From positions 24,264 through 88,263 of the forward strand of contig CAXIWS010000179.1 of the NCBI GenBank assembly GCA_964036195.1: a stretch of DNA of 64,000 nucleotides, in the 5' to 3' direction. The notes beneath the pieces are model-generated. The model was not told the DNA's origin. It worked only from the letters and a program-made list of their open reading frames with translations, and made no database searches. This document shows positions 33,830 to 45,150 of the stretch, piece after piece. The position numbers were made by a program, and so were the translations under genes. This DNA is from Sphaerolaimus hirsutus (lineage: Eukaryota > Nematoda > Chromadorea > Monhysterida > Sphaerolaimidae). Position 1 is the first letter of the stretch, and each line of letters opens with the position of its first letter.

Positions 33830-36800
33830 ATGAAATTGTCAAAATCGCTCGCGGCATGCATTGCATGCGCTCTTCATTTATGCTTTGATGTCGCCGACGC
33901 GTACAACATCCTGGTAACCAGTGTGTCTATTGCTGCCAGTCAGAATTTGCTCATGTACAGAACGGCTGATTATCTGGCTGCACGCGGCCACACTGTTAGT
34001 TCGTGTCAAAGGTATTTTTATGGGGCACATACGAGCCCTGTAAAATGTCAAATGTCAAATACAAATCATTTGCGTGAGTTTTGACATTTTACAGGGGCTA
34101 GAAGTGGTTAAATGCGTTTAAATATGTAAGTATGTTTTTACAAGTTCTGAGTGAGGAAGTGGGGAGAGGAAGTGCTTAAACAAGTGAGGAAAATCGCTAA
34201 CAATATTGATATTTGTAAGCAGTTTCCCAAATGCCATCCGTTTATAAGAACTTGTCTCGCAGGTGGTCGTACTCAAGGCGGACATATACCCCGAGGCAAA
34301 AACACCCAAGCTGCAGCACGCTACCGAACTCAAATACAAAGTCATCCAGGATGAACAGCTGCTAGATAGGTTTGTGTAATCAATTGTTGGATAGGTTTAG
34401 GTGTGTTAGCGTTGGAAAATGGGTGATTTTGAGAAAGTAAAAATTATCTCAAAGCTTTCAGAAAATTAAATCTCTGAAAAACGCGGAGAAAATATTCAAA
34501 AAAGTATAAAAATGAGATGCTATTGACACAATTTTTACACTCATAAATAAAATAGGTATGATGGAAGTGGCACCAGGGCCATATCACGTGACTTGTCTTC
34601 AATCACCGTTCGTGTTGGCACACAGCCAATTTGAACTACTGCATTAAATACACAGAGCCAACTGCGCAGGTTCCGCAAGCAGATGTGGGCGGCGCCGTGG
34701 CGCAACGAAAGCACCGGTTTGCAGCAAACGTTCGCGAGATTCCGACTGACTACAGCCGTTCTCGGAGAGGTCTGTTTGACAGACTTTTTTCCCGGTTTTG
34801 TGATGAAAACGCGCCATGGCGCTGGCGCCAAGGCAAAAGCTACCATGGCGGTTTTTGTGTTTTGCGCCGCGTTGATGGGGCACTAATGACGTTCTGCGCT
34901 GTGCCCAAGAAAAGCGCCACGGTCCACTATACTACCCGAACCTGATACCCGACCCCGATACCCGACCCGAACCTTTTTCGACCAGATACAGGATACCCGA
35001 AAGCTTTGAAATGTCCAACCCTAGCTGTCCTGCTCGGGCGCCTCCCACATTGCAATTGAATCTACACCCAGATAGTAGACGGGTGCGCCCGCTTCGTGAG
35101 CACCGACAGCCCTGCACTGGCCCAGCTTCGCGCGACCAAATTCGATGTTGCCCTGCTGCACTTTGGCGACTTCTGCGGCATTGGGCTGGTGCCACTGCCA
35201 ATCCCAGACCCTGTAAAATGCCAAGTAAAATGTCAAATGTCATGCAAAGTGTCAAAAGTCATGCAAAATGCCCTGCAAAATGGCAAATGTAGGTTTGCCA
35301 TTTTTCATGATTTTTGACATTTTGCATGACATTTAACAGGGCGTGCACTGATACGCACACGTGCCCGATACGCACATATGCCCGTTTTTTTCGTTTGACA
35401 CTTTTTCAAGTGATTTTCAGATATGAGTAAAGTGAAAAAAGTTGCGCAATGACATTAGTAAACTTTTTCACTTCACTCATATCTGAAAATCACTTGAAAA
35501 TGTGTCAAATAAAAAACAGTGAAAAATGGCTATTTTTCACTGTTTTTTTTCACTTGACACATTTTCAAGTGATTTTCAGATATGAGTGAAGTGAAAAAAG
35601 TTCACTCATGTCATTGCGCGACTTTTTTTCACTTTACTCATATCTGAAAACCACTTGAAAAAGTGTTAAGTGAAAAAAAACGGGCATATGTGCGTATCGG
35701 GCACGTGTGCGTATCAGGCCTGCCCCATTTAACATTTTACATGGAATTTTACAGTGTTTGGGACGGCCCCCAGGCGCACATGCTCAGCATCAAGACCACC
35801 GGCTTGATGAGCACCGCGTTCATGCTCGATCACTTGGTGTCTTATAGCGGCTCGCCCTTTGAGACTGCTTATGTGCCTAGTGAGTGAGTAGTAGAATTTG
35901 TTGAAAGTACTGAATTTTGTATATGAAAATGTAAATTATTCAGTTTTTACCCAATTTTACTCAAAATCACTAGTTTTCATACTTTTTTCCCCAGTTTCAC
36001 CTTCAAATTAACCAGTTCATTGGGCAAATTCACTAGTTCACTAGTTGCTTTTTTGCAATTTATAGCTATTCTTGACTGTACAGGGGTGGGCATCTTCAGT
36101 TACCGCTGGAAAAACGCGATAGCTTGAGCTACAGTTGAGCTATCACAATGAAATTTTAACACAATAGAGTAGACTCCATAGGACACCTATGCTGAAGTTT
36201 GCAACCCAAACGGCCACAGTTTGGAGGAGTTGTGGAACACACAGTTTTTAGTGTAATTTTGTGACTTCACCCCCCTTATCTCGGGACTGGGGGACTATTC
36301 GAGTAAAAAAAGAATTTGGTAGTAGCCCCGACCACAACATACTCAAAGGGCATCAAAATCGGCCGATGTACGACAGAATGGGACGACACCAACGACCGAT
36401 GACCCCCCCCCCCTTTAAATGCCACCCTCGATTTATCCTATGGGTGACGCCAAGTCACAAATTTACACTAAAAACCGTGTGTTCCACAATTCACCCAAAA
36501 TGTGGCCGTTTGGGTTGCAAACTTCAGAATAGGTGTCCTATGGAGTCTACTCCATTGTGTTAAAATTTCATTCTGATAGCTCAACCGTAGCTCAATCTAT
36601 CGCATTTTCCCAGCGGTAACTGGAGATGCCCACCCCTGTATAAATTTATATGAATGTACACCAAAATTTAACTACTTTTCCTTTGTTTTAGCCTTTTTCT
36701 TCCTTTTTAGTCGTCTAAAAAACTGTCAAGTAAAGGCTGATATAAAAGCCTCCACGAAATACATTTTCGATACTCGAGTATGCATAAAATTGGGTACGGG

Positions 36801-39800
36801 TGCTTTCTTTCAGTAGAAACGTAAACGTATTTATGCAGTACTCGAGTAAATATTTTTCTCAAAAAAAACGTAAATACGTTTTACCAACTATGAATGTCTC
36901 ATCACGCCATAGGCTACCAAGAGAGCACCGACGACATGTCGTTCAGGGAGCGCATGCACAACGTGTTCACTGTCACCGCCATTAGCGGCGTGTTCAGAAT
37001 GGTCGAGTTCGCCTACGGCAGAGTGTTCACTCGAATCAATGGACCCGAGTTTCCCGGCATATATGAATTAGCCGCGTGAGTTTTTTTTATTTGGGTTTAT
37101 TTTTTATAATATTTTTGTGTGTATTTGTGTTGAGAATGTGAGAAATTTGCATAAAAAAAATCCTTTCTTCCACGCACCTCTCAGCTCTAGCTCTCTGTTC
37201 TTCGTGAACGCGGACATGAACTTCGAGTACGCGCGGCCGCTGGGCGCCAACGTGCGCTACGTGGGCGGGCTGACCATGGAGCAGCCGCAGCCCCTGACCC
37301 CCCAGTGGGCGGGGCGAGTGGCCCGAGCCAGGCCCAGGGGCGTCGTGCTCTTCTCCCTCGGCTCCGTCGCCAACACAAAACTCATGCCGCTCAGTTGGAA
37401 GGTGGGTTCATCCACTCAGCATTCGTGGATATCGACCCCCTCCCCATGACACGTTTTTTAGACTTGTCACAGCGATTCAGCAACGTTATGACATGTAGTA
37501 CCAACAGCGAAACAACGTGTTGACAAGACATTGTCAACACGTTGTTTCGCTGTTGTCTCGATGTGTCATAATGTTGTTTCAATGCAGGGTTTGTGCGCGT
37601 CACAATTAAAGCATGCATTTACATTCTGTGGGACGATGTTGTCCCAACGCTGAAAATTTTGTCAGAACGTTGTTTTCAAGTTGGTGGAAATGTTGTAACC
37701 ACGTTGGCACTACATGTCAACGGTGGTGAATCGCTGTGTGTGGACACTCAGTGGACATCTATGTACCCTCTGGACATCTGGATATGCAAACCCATAGATA
37801 GTTTCAATGCCATTCTCCAGAAAAGTTAAACATTTTTGTACTGTTGTTGGTCTAATACCAGTACCATAAGTTATATCGATAGAGCAGACTCGATAGTTTT
37901 TTCAGGTCATAAATACAAGCGCTAGTCAACTAGTCCTTTGCTTGCACCTGACCGGTGCCCAAGTAAACATCCGCCCGGTGCCCAAGTTCAGGCACTTTAC
38001 TTGGGCACCGGGCATACTTGGGCACTGGGTATTTAAACTTGGGCACCAGGCATACTTGGGCACTGGGTTTACTTGGGCACCGGTCTTTTGCCGTTGTGAC
38101 ATGGCACCACTTGTGCACGACACACATTTTGTCGCGCAGGTAGTACCAGTAGGGTTGGAAAAAAATCGATTTTTTTTAACAACTCTGATTTTTAAAAAAA
38201 ATTGATTTTTTTAAATAAAAATCGCTGGGGTCGAAATTAGCCCCAATTCTTGCTAAAATCACCTCTAAACATAATAAAAGCCATATAAATTGATAGGCGG
38301 TGAACACTTATGCTTTCTGTGGTAATACAAGTGCTGTAGAGCTTTAGAAAAGCTTGAAAGTCAGTTATTTTTAAGTTTAAAAGTAATTAACTACCGTATT
38401 ACCTCGAATTATCCCCCCCTTGAATTAACCCCCCCCCCCTCGAATTAACCCCCCCCCCTCAAAATCGGCTGGGGAAATAATAAACCCCCCCCCCCCCTCG
38501 AAATACCTCCCCCCCTTCGGAATGATGTACGTCATGTACATAATAAATACGTCATGTATGCAATGTACATGATGTAATTTACTGTTTATTTGTATTGCAG
38601 CTACACATGGACATGGTTGTGTAGCTAATCTACGTTTTTATGTCCAAATATATCTTGTTTGGACACATTTATTACCTGTTTTGGGCATGCAAATGCCTAC
38701 TATTTACTACGATTTTTACGAAAATTTCTGACGAAATAATAAGACCCCCCTCGAATAAACCCCCCCTCGAATTAACCCCCCCCTCAAATTTTGCTGGCGA
38801 AATAATAAACCCCCATGGGGGTATTTCGAGGTAATACGGTAGTTATATTTGCAGCGTGAATTACATATCATCGACCATTTGCAATTTTGTTTGCAGAAAT
38901 TGCACGTTCTTGTTGAGAACAAAATATAAACATCTTGGGAGTGAACGTGAATGCATTGGCATAAATATTTGATTTTAAAACACAGCATAACTATGAATAA
39001 TTTCCGAAATGATTCACAGCCTACCTTACATGCTTGACAGTATGCAGAAATGGGTGCTACACCACAAAATTAGTTGTAAAAGAAATGAAACCAGCAAATG
39101 ATGGATTGCCTACATGAAAATGCGCGCTTGCGCGCAAAATTTTTGCATTTTACATAGTGCATGATTACCGAAAATTTTTAACCAGCGATTTTTTTTTAAA
39201 TCGGTACGGGTGCTGCGATTTTTTTGGAATTTAGAAAAAAATCGCTCAAAAAAATCGCTCAAAAAATCGCTCAAAAAAATCGCTTGCCAACCCTAGCAGG
39301 TAGTGATGGAATTGCGCCAAGGCGCTGGCGCCATTTAAAGGCGCCAAAGGGTGTTGTGACATGGCACCACTTGTGCACGGCACACATTTTGTCGCGCAGT
39401 CTTTTTTGCACAACAAATTTTGTTGTGCAGGAGACAACGCTGATGATAGAATGCCGTAATAGCCTCAAATGGTGCCAGCGCATTGGCGCCATTCCATCAC
39501 TACCTGCGCTACAACCTTGTGTCGCGCAAAAACTGCGCGACACAATTTTGTTGTGCGTTGGAAATTGTCGTGAGCCAATGCAGCATGGCGACAACATCAT
39601 CCCACAGCATATTATTGCGTGCTGCAATCGTGCGACAACATCATCCCACAGCATGTTATTGCGTGCTGCAATTGTTACACACACAAACCCTGCATCGAGA
39701 CAACATAATGACACATCAAAACAATGTTAAAACAAGGCCTAGTCAACATGTTGTTTTGATGTGTCTGCACATTGGTTAATTGCTGTGAACATTTACTGGA

Positions 39801-42800
39801 TTCCATTATTCTGTAAAAGTACCAAACTGAGAAGAGTGTCTCCAATATGCCCTGGATGTCCAGAGGGTGTAGATGTCCAGGGAGTACAGTTTTCCGGGGG
39901 CTATCCCAGAAGTCAACAGCCATATGTCCAGTTCCCACTTTACGGTTGTTAAAACATACAATTCTACCATCAAATCTACCATCTACCGCAGGGACGTATC
40001 CAGGATTTTGGAGCGGGGGGGCTGCTTGTTTACGGAGCTCTGCGAACGGATGGGGCTCAGCCCCCCCCCCCTCTAAAATTTTACATACAGAGTGCCGGAA
40101 ATGCGCCATAGCGCCATGGCGCTGGCGCCTTTACTTGGCGCCATGCCATGGCGCCATTGGCGTTGGCGCTGGCGCAATGATTAATGCTGTATATGTATGC
40201 AAATATACATATAAATGCAGCGAAAAACCATGCCGTTGAATGTATTTACGAGGTTCTGCGGCTACAATAAGGTGATAAATAAAGTGGTTATTTTAAAAAT
40301 AGCTTTGCCAAAGTCCCAAAATTGTTTTATGAAAATAACTCAAGAAATACAGCAAGCAGGGTAATAGCTAAAAATTGTAGAATACCAACAGGGGTCCAGA
40401 GAACCCCTGCACCTTGTTTCGACCCTTTCCAGTAGACAAGGATTTCTACAGAACGGCAGGGTCATCATCAGTACTGACCGTTCTAAGTATCCCGGTTTTG
40501 GAGACCCCCAAAGTTGAACCCCCCACCCCCAAAAAGTGGAAAAACGACATCAAAACTAGTCACACATAAACAGACCGCATCCGCAGATGGAGTAGTAGAT
40601 TCACTGCCCGTGCTGCTGCGCTTGTCATTGCCGTTGCCAGACATGGTGTCGTGTGTTCTTTTCGCGCGTAGTGGCATGCAGGAAGTTGGACGAATTGGTG
40701 GTGAAAGTGGCGTGAAAATATCCAGGATCTGCTTTAAATATTGGCAAATAATTTGAATTGGCGCCTATTCTGATTTGCAAGCAATATAGAATGAACGGTA
40801 GTTTTGAAATGGCGCCTTTTCTGATTTGCAAGCAGCAATGATTTGAATGGTTGTTCATGTCTAGTGTAGAGATGTATAAAAAATCAATTTAATTACAGAT
40901 AAGTTTGCGTATTTTCTGCATTAAAGTTGTGTCAAGATTTAAGTTCCATGATGTCAAAATATTAGCATTTTTGGTGCAACACTTAATTGCTGTAGAAAAC
41001 AGTTCATTAACTGGAAATTCACTGTTTCGAAAGCCAGTTATAATTGGTTGAATTCCAACAATAAATTTCTCCCATGATGAACTCAGACGCATAGTGCGTA
41101 GCCAGTGTCCATAAAATGTGCCACATTTGACTGTGTATGCATGAGCAGAATGAAATTTCGTGGCAGTGATACAGTTGAATTTGAAATGCCATCTTTTGTC
41201 AAAAAGTTGCCATTCTTGTTTAGCCATGTCAATTGACATATCCAAGAAGTCTGTGTAGCAATAATTAATATCTGTTCTGTTAAGTGGCAGATCATCCGGG
41301 TAAATTTCTTTTACTACAATAGTTGGGTCAAAATTTTCTTCAGAATTGTAGCATAATAAAAGGTCATCTATGTAGCGGAAACACTTCAGCATTTTTGGTT
41401 GTAGTTTTTTATTTTTGAGCAGCCATTCCATTTCTAGATTCATTAAAGTAGTGCATGCTAGGCTAGGCGCCGAAGAGCAACCCATTGGTAGGCCAGCCAC
41501 TTGATTAAAACTTTGACCGCAGAAGCTTATATATGACTGTGCTAAAATTGTGTGAACCAGGTCAATGAATTCTAGTTGGTCTAGAGTCAAGATATTTTTT
41601 GATCGAATGTTTGTGTACCAAATTTTATTATAACCAACTGCAATAAGATTCTTTTTAGCATTTCTTAGGCATCTTGTGGCAAGTTTTTGCATTTCTTGAA
41701 GAATAACGGAATGTCGCATATTTGGGTACAGTGTGGAAAAATCACCACTAAAACAACTAATAGAAATGCCATCTTTCTTTGCAGATTCTAAGAAGTTTTT
41801 GACATCTATAGAAGAATCAGAAGAATATAGAAAACTGCTTACGTAGAGAAAAATGCGCGCTTGCGCGCAAAATTTTTGAAAATAACGGGAAAAAGTTGTA
41901 GGAAAAGTTGCATTTGCCAGTATTTTTTGGTCTCACCCCGGGAACGGGGGCCCCGCCGCCCCCCCCCCCCCTGGATATGTCCTTGATCTACCGAATCATT
42001 CTAACACGTTGTTTTTATGTTGCTCTAGAGATAATGCCCATCCACAGCGACCCACAAAACACTGATAGCTCGCTAACAGCTCGCTTGCCAACCATCAAAA
42101 AAAGTCTCAGCTCGCAGACAACAAAATGCAGTTAGCTGACAGCTCGATGACAACAAAACTGGGGCATTATGCAGCTCACTGACAGAAGAACAAATGCATA
42201 AGGTGCACCGATAGTCAGTAAGCTGACAGCTCGCCGCTGACAGCTACACGGTGCTTTTAGAACTGGTTGCTGCTCGCTGCCAACCGCCGACAGCTTGCTG
42301 ACAACTGGCTGCCAAACGCTGACAGCTCCCTGACAACAGTGAACAAGTGGCTGTCAGCAAACTGTCAGTGAGCTGTCAGTGTTTTGTGGTCGCTGTGATC
42401 TTGTGACCTCATCTCGACACGTGAGTGTATCGCTGTGATTAATCCCACCGCACAGGAAGCGTTTATCAACGCATTCGGCCAGTTCCCCGACTACACGTTC
42501 ATGGCGCGCATAGAGCCGCCCTTGCCGGAGCGAATCCCCGACAACGTGCTCTTGACCGACTGGCTGCCGCAGAGGGACTTGTTGGGTGGGTGGAATTTGT
42601 GCTTGATGCATAAACAGCTGAAGTGGTTGTGATAAAAAGCGTGCGCAGTTCCATTGTTGTATGAATGAAGCGTGGGTTTTTAAATGACATTGTATGATTG
42701 TGTATGCTGCAGCGGTCCATGTAAGACACAGGATATTCTTAAGTAGGGGGGGGGGCATAATCAGGGGGAGTATAGTCGGCAGACATGATACTATACAATG

Positions 42801-44951
42801 AGTCGCATGATGTCATATCATGCACGCTGTATCCAACCCGTAGAACTCTGTTTTGGTGACTCGTGCTTACGCATATACGGAATGAAACTATTCAATTGTG
42901 CCCGCACAATTCAAACCCCCGTCAAAGTGTAGTTGAGTTTTTTGGCATGATGCCATCCAAGCGTTGTCTGGATCTGAATAAATACAAAGCGGGAACGTTT
43001 TCTGAATTCAAAATTTTGAACGTAACAAGTTTTTGTCAAAATGAATCGATAGCGTGTAACTTTTCTAAATATGAATTAGATTAAACGTAGGTAAACGTAA
43101 ATATAATCAAAAATTTGCAGCACCTATCGGCACAAAAATTGGAGTAAAAGACTGCGTAAAGAACAGCACATTTCTATTTTCCTTCTTACTATCGTTATAT
43201 TTTCTTTTTTACTTAATTCCTTTCTCGTTCGCTCTACAAGAACAAAATATAACTTTCCAATTTTGTAGAATGATATGTCCGTCGACTATACATATTGACA
43301 TATTCACGACCCACTGTGCACCGTTTTTCTACCGTATTTAAGATGTATCGCACTTCGCTGTTCAGTAAGATGTTGAATTTCATTGACGCTCAGCGAAGGG
43401 AAACATAAGTGGACCAAACCTGTATAATATCACGTCTGCCGACTATACCTTGCCCCTCATTATGCTGCATGGGGAGTTATCCAAGGAGGAGGTTATTCAG
43501 TTAAAGGCTGTGTGCATCGCATGTATCTATACTTATTCTGTTGCAACCTGGCAGCGGACCCGCACACGCGGCTGCTGATCACGCACGGGGGCTACAACAG
43601 CATCACCGAGGCCACCGCCAGCGGCGTGCCCATGGTTCGTTTGGTTGACTGGGCGCACTTGCAGTCCCGCACACTGTAAAGTGTCAAATGTCACGCGAAG
43701 TGTCTGTGTCTAGAAAAACAAAAAAGGAAATAGTTTTTTACTATGCTTTTTGACACTTTGTATGGCATTTGTCAGATTTGTACATTCCTTGTGAAATTTG
43801 GCTTTTTACATGGCACTTTACGGGGTGCGGGGCTGCCCCCTGTCAAGAAAACGGGAGGTCAGGGATTTTGGAGTCTCCGCGGGGTGGGGTTCATTCTAAA
43901 AATACCGTATTCCCTCGAATTACCCCCTGAAAATACGAACACCCTCGAAATGTCGCACCCTCGACCCACGAGCTTCTGAAGAAATAACCCCCTCGAAAGA
44001 CCCATCCCATACCCTCGTTTACCCCGCCCCCCTCAAAATTTGCAATCTAAAAAACCCCTGGCGGTTATTTCGAGGAAATACGGTATCATACTTAGAAAGT
44101 AAAAATGATTTGTAATCTATTTGCCCCCCCCCCCCGCAGGTGTGCATCGCCCTATTCGGCGACCAGCCGTCAAACGTGCACCGCATACTTCGTTGGGGCG
44201 TGGGGGTGGGCGTGCACAGGAACAACCTGAGTGCGGACACTCTGGCGCACGCTATTGGTACTGTGTTGAAGGATAAGGAGTGAGTTTGGGTTGGGGTACG
44301 AAATACCCACCCCCCCACTGGTGTTTTATTATTTCGCCAGCAAATTTTCAAGGGGGGTGAATTCGAGGGGGTCTATTATTTCGCCAGCAAAATTTTAGGG
44401 AGAGGGGTATTTCGAGGGAGGGAGCGGTTATATTAATTATATTCGAGGTAATACGGTAACTTATTTATGAGTTTACTTGTCATTTGACTTACCCGTTTCG
44501 TGACACTTTTGATTGCACTTATTGATTTGTCCCCCTGGATGGCACTTTAGAGTGTGAATAGTCTGTTAGACTTCACTACCATTCTAACTCTTTAAGAACC
44601 TCAATTGCGCCCTACCCGCGCCCTACACCCTACTGGACTCTGTCACCCTGCCCCCTGCGCAGCTACTCGTTGCGGGCGGTGCGGCTGCGGGCTCTGATCC
44701 GGGCGCAGCCGCTGCAGCCGCTGGAGGAGGCGCTGCGCTGGGTCGAGTTCGCCGCGCAGTTCGGCCCCCTGCGCCACCTGCAGCTGCGCGCCGCCACCAT
44801 GGGCACCTTGCGCAGGTACAACCTCGACGTGTACGCCTTTTTGGGTATCTGTGCGCTTGTTTTTGTGGTGGTGTGGTGCCTTTTTGTCTGGTTTTTGATG
44901 CGCTTGTGTTGTTGGTGTGTGTGTAAGAGGAATAAGGTTAAGAGGGAGTAA
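33830..44951 (+). CDS. UDP-glycosyltransferase, 11 exons, apparently complete
   Basis: Transfers a sugar from a UDP-sugar to small lipophilic molecules at the ER lumen. Exons: 33830-33994, 34263-34369, 34658-34769, 35072-35212, 35774-35879, 36913-37075, 37185-37401, 42456-42585, 43555-43634, 44140-44279, 44663-44951. All boundaries are GT..AG and phases join to 549 codons, close to the usual 500-550. The N-terminus has a signal peptide (residues 1-25) followed by AYNILVTSVS. The donor-binding half has FSLGSVAN, DWLPQRDLL, ITHGGYNSITEA and LFGDQPSN, the UGT signature. The C-terminus has WVEFAAQFG, one membrane segment (YAFLGICALVFVVVW) and a KxKxx ER-retrieval tail (KVKRE). Odd points: the position of the catalytic His in vertebrate UGTs reads Gln (AASQNLL), and the partner Asp position reads His (FDVALLH). 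Exons are strongly GC-rich against AT-rich introns. Exon edges are my assignment by phase and homology; exons 4 and 5 and the exon 6 acceptor are least certain. Confidence 0.88.
34030..34100. repeat. Short GTAAAATG foldback in UGT intron 1
   Basis: GCCCTGTAAAATGTCAAATG pairs with TTGACATTTTACAGGGGC. A minimal copy of the intron-like family. Confidence 0.7.
35185..35773. mobile_element. GTAAAATG foldback element acting as UGT intron 4
   Basis: The left end is GCTGGTGCCA...ATCCCAGACCCTGTAAAATG. The right end is TTTTACAGTGTTTGGGACGG then CCCCCAG. Splicing from GTAAAA (35213) to CCCCCAG (35773) joins exon 4 and exon 5 in phase 0 and restores a normal UGT reading frame, so the intron equals the element. 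The first 27 bases of the element would be translated at the end of exon 4 (GLVPLPIPDP). A separate palindrome is nested inside at 35348-35716. Confidence 0.7.
35348..35716. repeat. 369-bp near-perfect palindrome nested in UGT intron 4
   Basis: CTGATACGCACACGTGCCCG pairs with CGGGCACGTGTGCGTATCAG. The arms continue through repeated TTTCAGATATGAGT and CACTTGAAAA motifs towards a centre near 35535. Confidence 0.85.
35892..36892. mobile_element. Family F element in UGT intron 5, with a nested inverted-repeat element
   Basis: GAATTTGTTGAAAGTACTGA to CGTTTTACCAACTATG flank most of the intron. The insertion at 36081-36638 splits it. Confidence 0.7.
36081..36638. mobile_element. Inverted-repeat element (CAGGGGTGGGCATC ends)
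   Basis: CAGGGGTGGGCATC...AGTTACCGCTGG pairs with CCAGCGGTAACTGGAGATGC then CCACCCCTG. Arms of about 200 bp (TTTGCAACCCAAACGGCCAC against GTGGCCGTTTGGGTTGCAAA). The centre contains CCCCTTATCTCGGGACTGGG, related to the 20.6/21.1 kb palindrome. Confidence 0.82.
37467..37672. repeat. Left arm of a large inverted repeat in UGT intron 7
   Basis: Matches 39560-39775 in reverse complement (TGATGTGTC/GACACATC blocks, AGGGTTTGTGCGCGTCAC against GTTACACACACAAACCCT). Contains its own short palindrome at 37503-37555 (ACAGCGAAACAACGTGTTGA...). Confidence 0.7.
37936..38095. repeat. GGTGCCCAAGTAAAC inverted tandem array
   Basis: Two or three CCGGTGCCCAAGT units followed by several ACTTGGGCACCGG units. Forms a foldback of about 150 bp. 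Confidence 0.75.
38150..39295. mobile_element. hAT-like element, family A variant, with nested TA-type element
   Basis: TAGGGTTGGAAAAAAATCGA to GCCAACCCTA, colinear with the 17248-18553 variant and interrupted at 38392-38841. The 8-bp duplication is not clean. Confidence 0.8.
38392..38841. mobile_element. TA-type element, subfamily 2
   Basis: TACCGTATTACCTCGAATTA to TTTCGAGGTAATACGGTA. The interior (ATGATGTACGTCATGTACA, TTTGGACACATTTATTACC) is shared with 45151-46141 and 47001-47442. Confidence 0.85.
39300..39515. repeat. GGCGCC palindromic repeat (TAGTGATGGAAT ends)
   Basis: TAGTGATGGAATTGCGCC pairs with GGCGCCATTCCATCACTA. The interior includes a second copy of a 50-bp segment (GTGACATGGCACCACTTGTG) found at 38096-38145. 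Confidence 0.75.
39560..39775. repeat. Right arm of the large inverted repeat, with internal tandem duplication
   Basis: GCGACAACATCATCCCACAG appears twice (39588 and about 39630) in direct orientation. The whole arm is the inverted relative of 37467-37672. Confidence 0.7.
39985..40210. repeat. Family G end with GGCGCC cluster
   Basis: AGGGACGTATCCAGGATTTT, a G run, GTTTACGGAGCTCTGCGAAC, a C run, then ATGGCGCTGGCGCC. The same order of parts is seen at 28.38 and 14.6 kb. Confidence 0.6.
40889..41850 (-). pseudogene. Reverse transcriptase fragment, PMG/RYIDD type
   Basis: A continuous minus-strand frame lies within UGT intron 7. Its start near 41850 abuts repeat sequence (GCGCGCTTGCGCGCAAAA), so the 5' part is missing. 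Visible polymerase motifs are GDFSTLYPN (first catalytic Asp, just upstream of the first Met), QVAGLPMGCSSAPSLA and FRYIDDLLLCYN (Asp pair). Downstream YTDFLDMSID and LFDKRWHFKF fit the tail of this RT group, which differs from the LINE polymerase at 58 kb. It may be Penelope-like or another clade; I cannot place it. The last codon is a stop after KLICN. No endonuclease or integrase is adjacent. Confidence 0.75.
42043..42397. repeat. Foldback element K in UGT intron 7
   Basis: CACAGCGACCCACAAAACAC pairs with GTGTTTTGTGGTCGCTGTG. The interior is degenerate GACAGCTCGCTGACAA-type units. It ends about 60 bp before exon 8. Confidence 0.8.
43655..43850. repeat. GTAAAATG foldback element in UGT intron 8
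   Basis: GCAGTCCCGCACACTGTAAA pairs with TTTACGGGGTGCGGGGCTGC. The interior has AAGTGTCAAATGTCACGC. Copy 4 of the intron-like family. Confidence 0.75.
43905..44085. repeat. TA-type element in UGT intron 9
   Basis: TACCGTATTCCCTCGAATTA to TTTCGAGGAAATACGGTA. A second C/G-run block follows exon 10 at 44300-44460. Confidence 0.75.
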
Positions 44952-45056
44952 TGTGATTGTCGTTGGAATTTTAGGTTTGCCACTATATTCAAATTGAATG
45001 TGGTGTGTAAAATACCATTAACAGTGGCTGGCTTACCTCCAATAGATATTATCACA

Positions 45057-45066
45057 AATAAATAAA
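45057..45066 (+). terminator. Likely UGT polyadenylation signal
   Basis: Overlapping AATAAATAAA 106 bases after the UGT stop codon, followed by a T/G-containing stretch. Confidence 0.55.
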
Positions 45067-45150
45067 TATTTATTTGTTCAAGCTGTAAAACTGGAGAACT
45101 AGTAAAAAGTGTTGTAGTCGATTGAAAACTGCTGAAAACTTTTGTAAATA

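Noticed and set aside
34631..35255. Minus-strand frames opposite UGT exons 3 and 4
   Set aside because: Complementary shadows of GC-rich exons that are supported by splice phase and UGT similarity on the plus strand.
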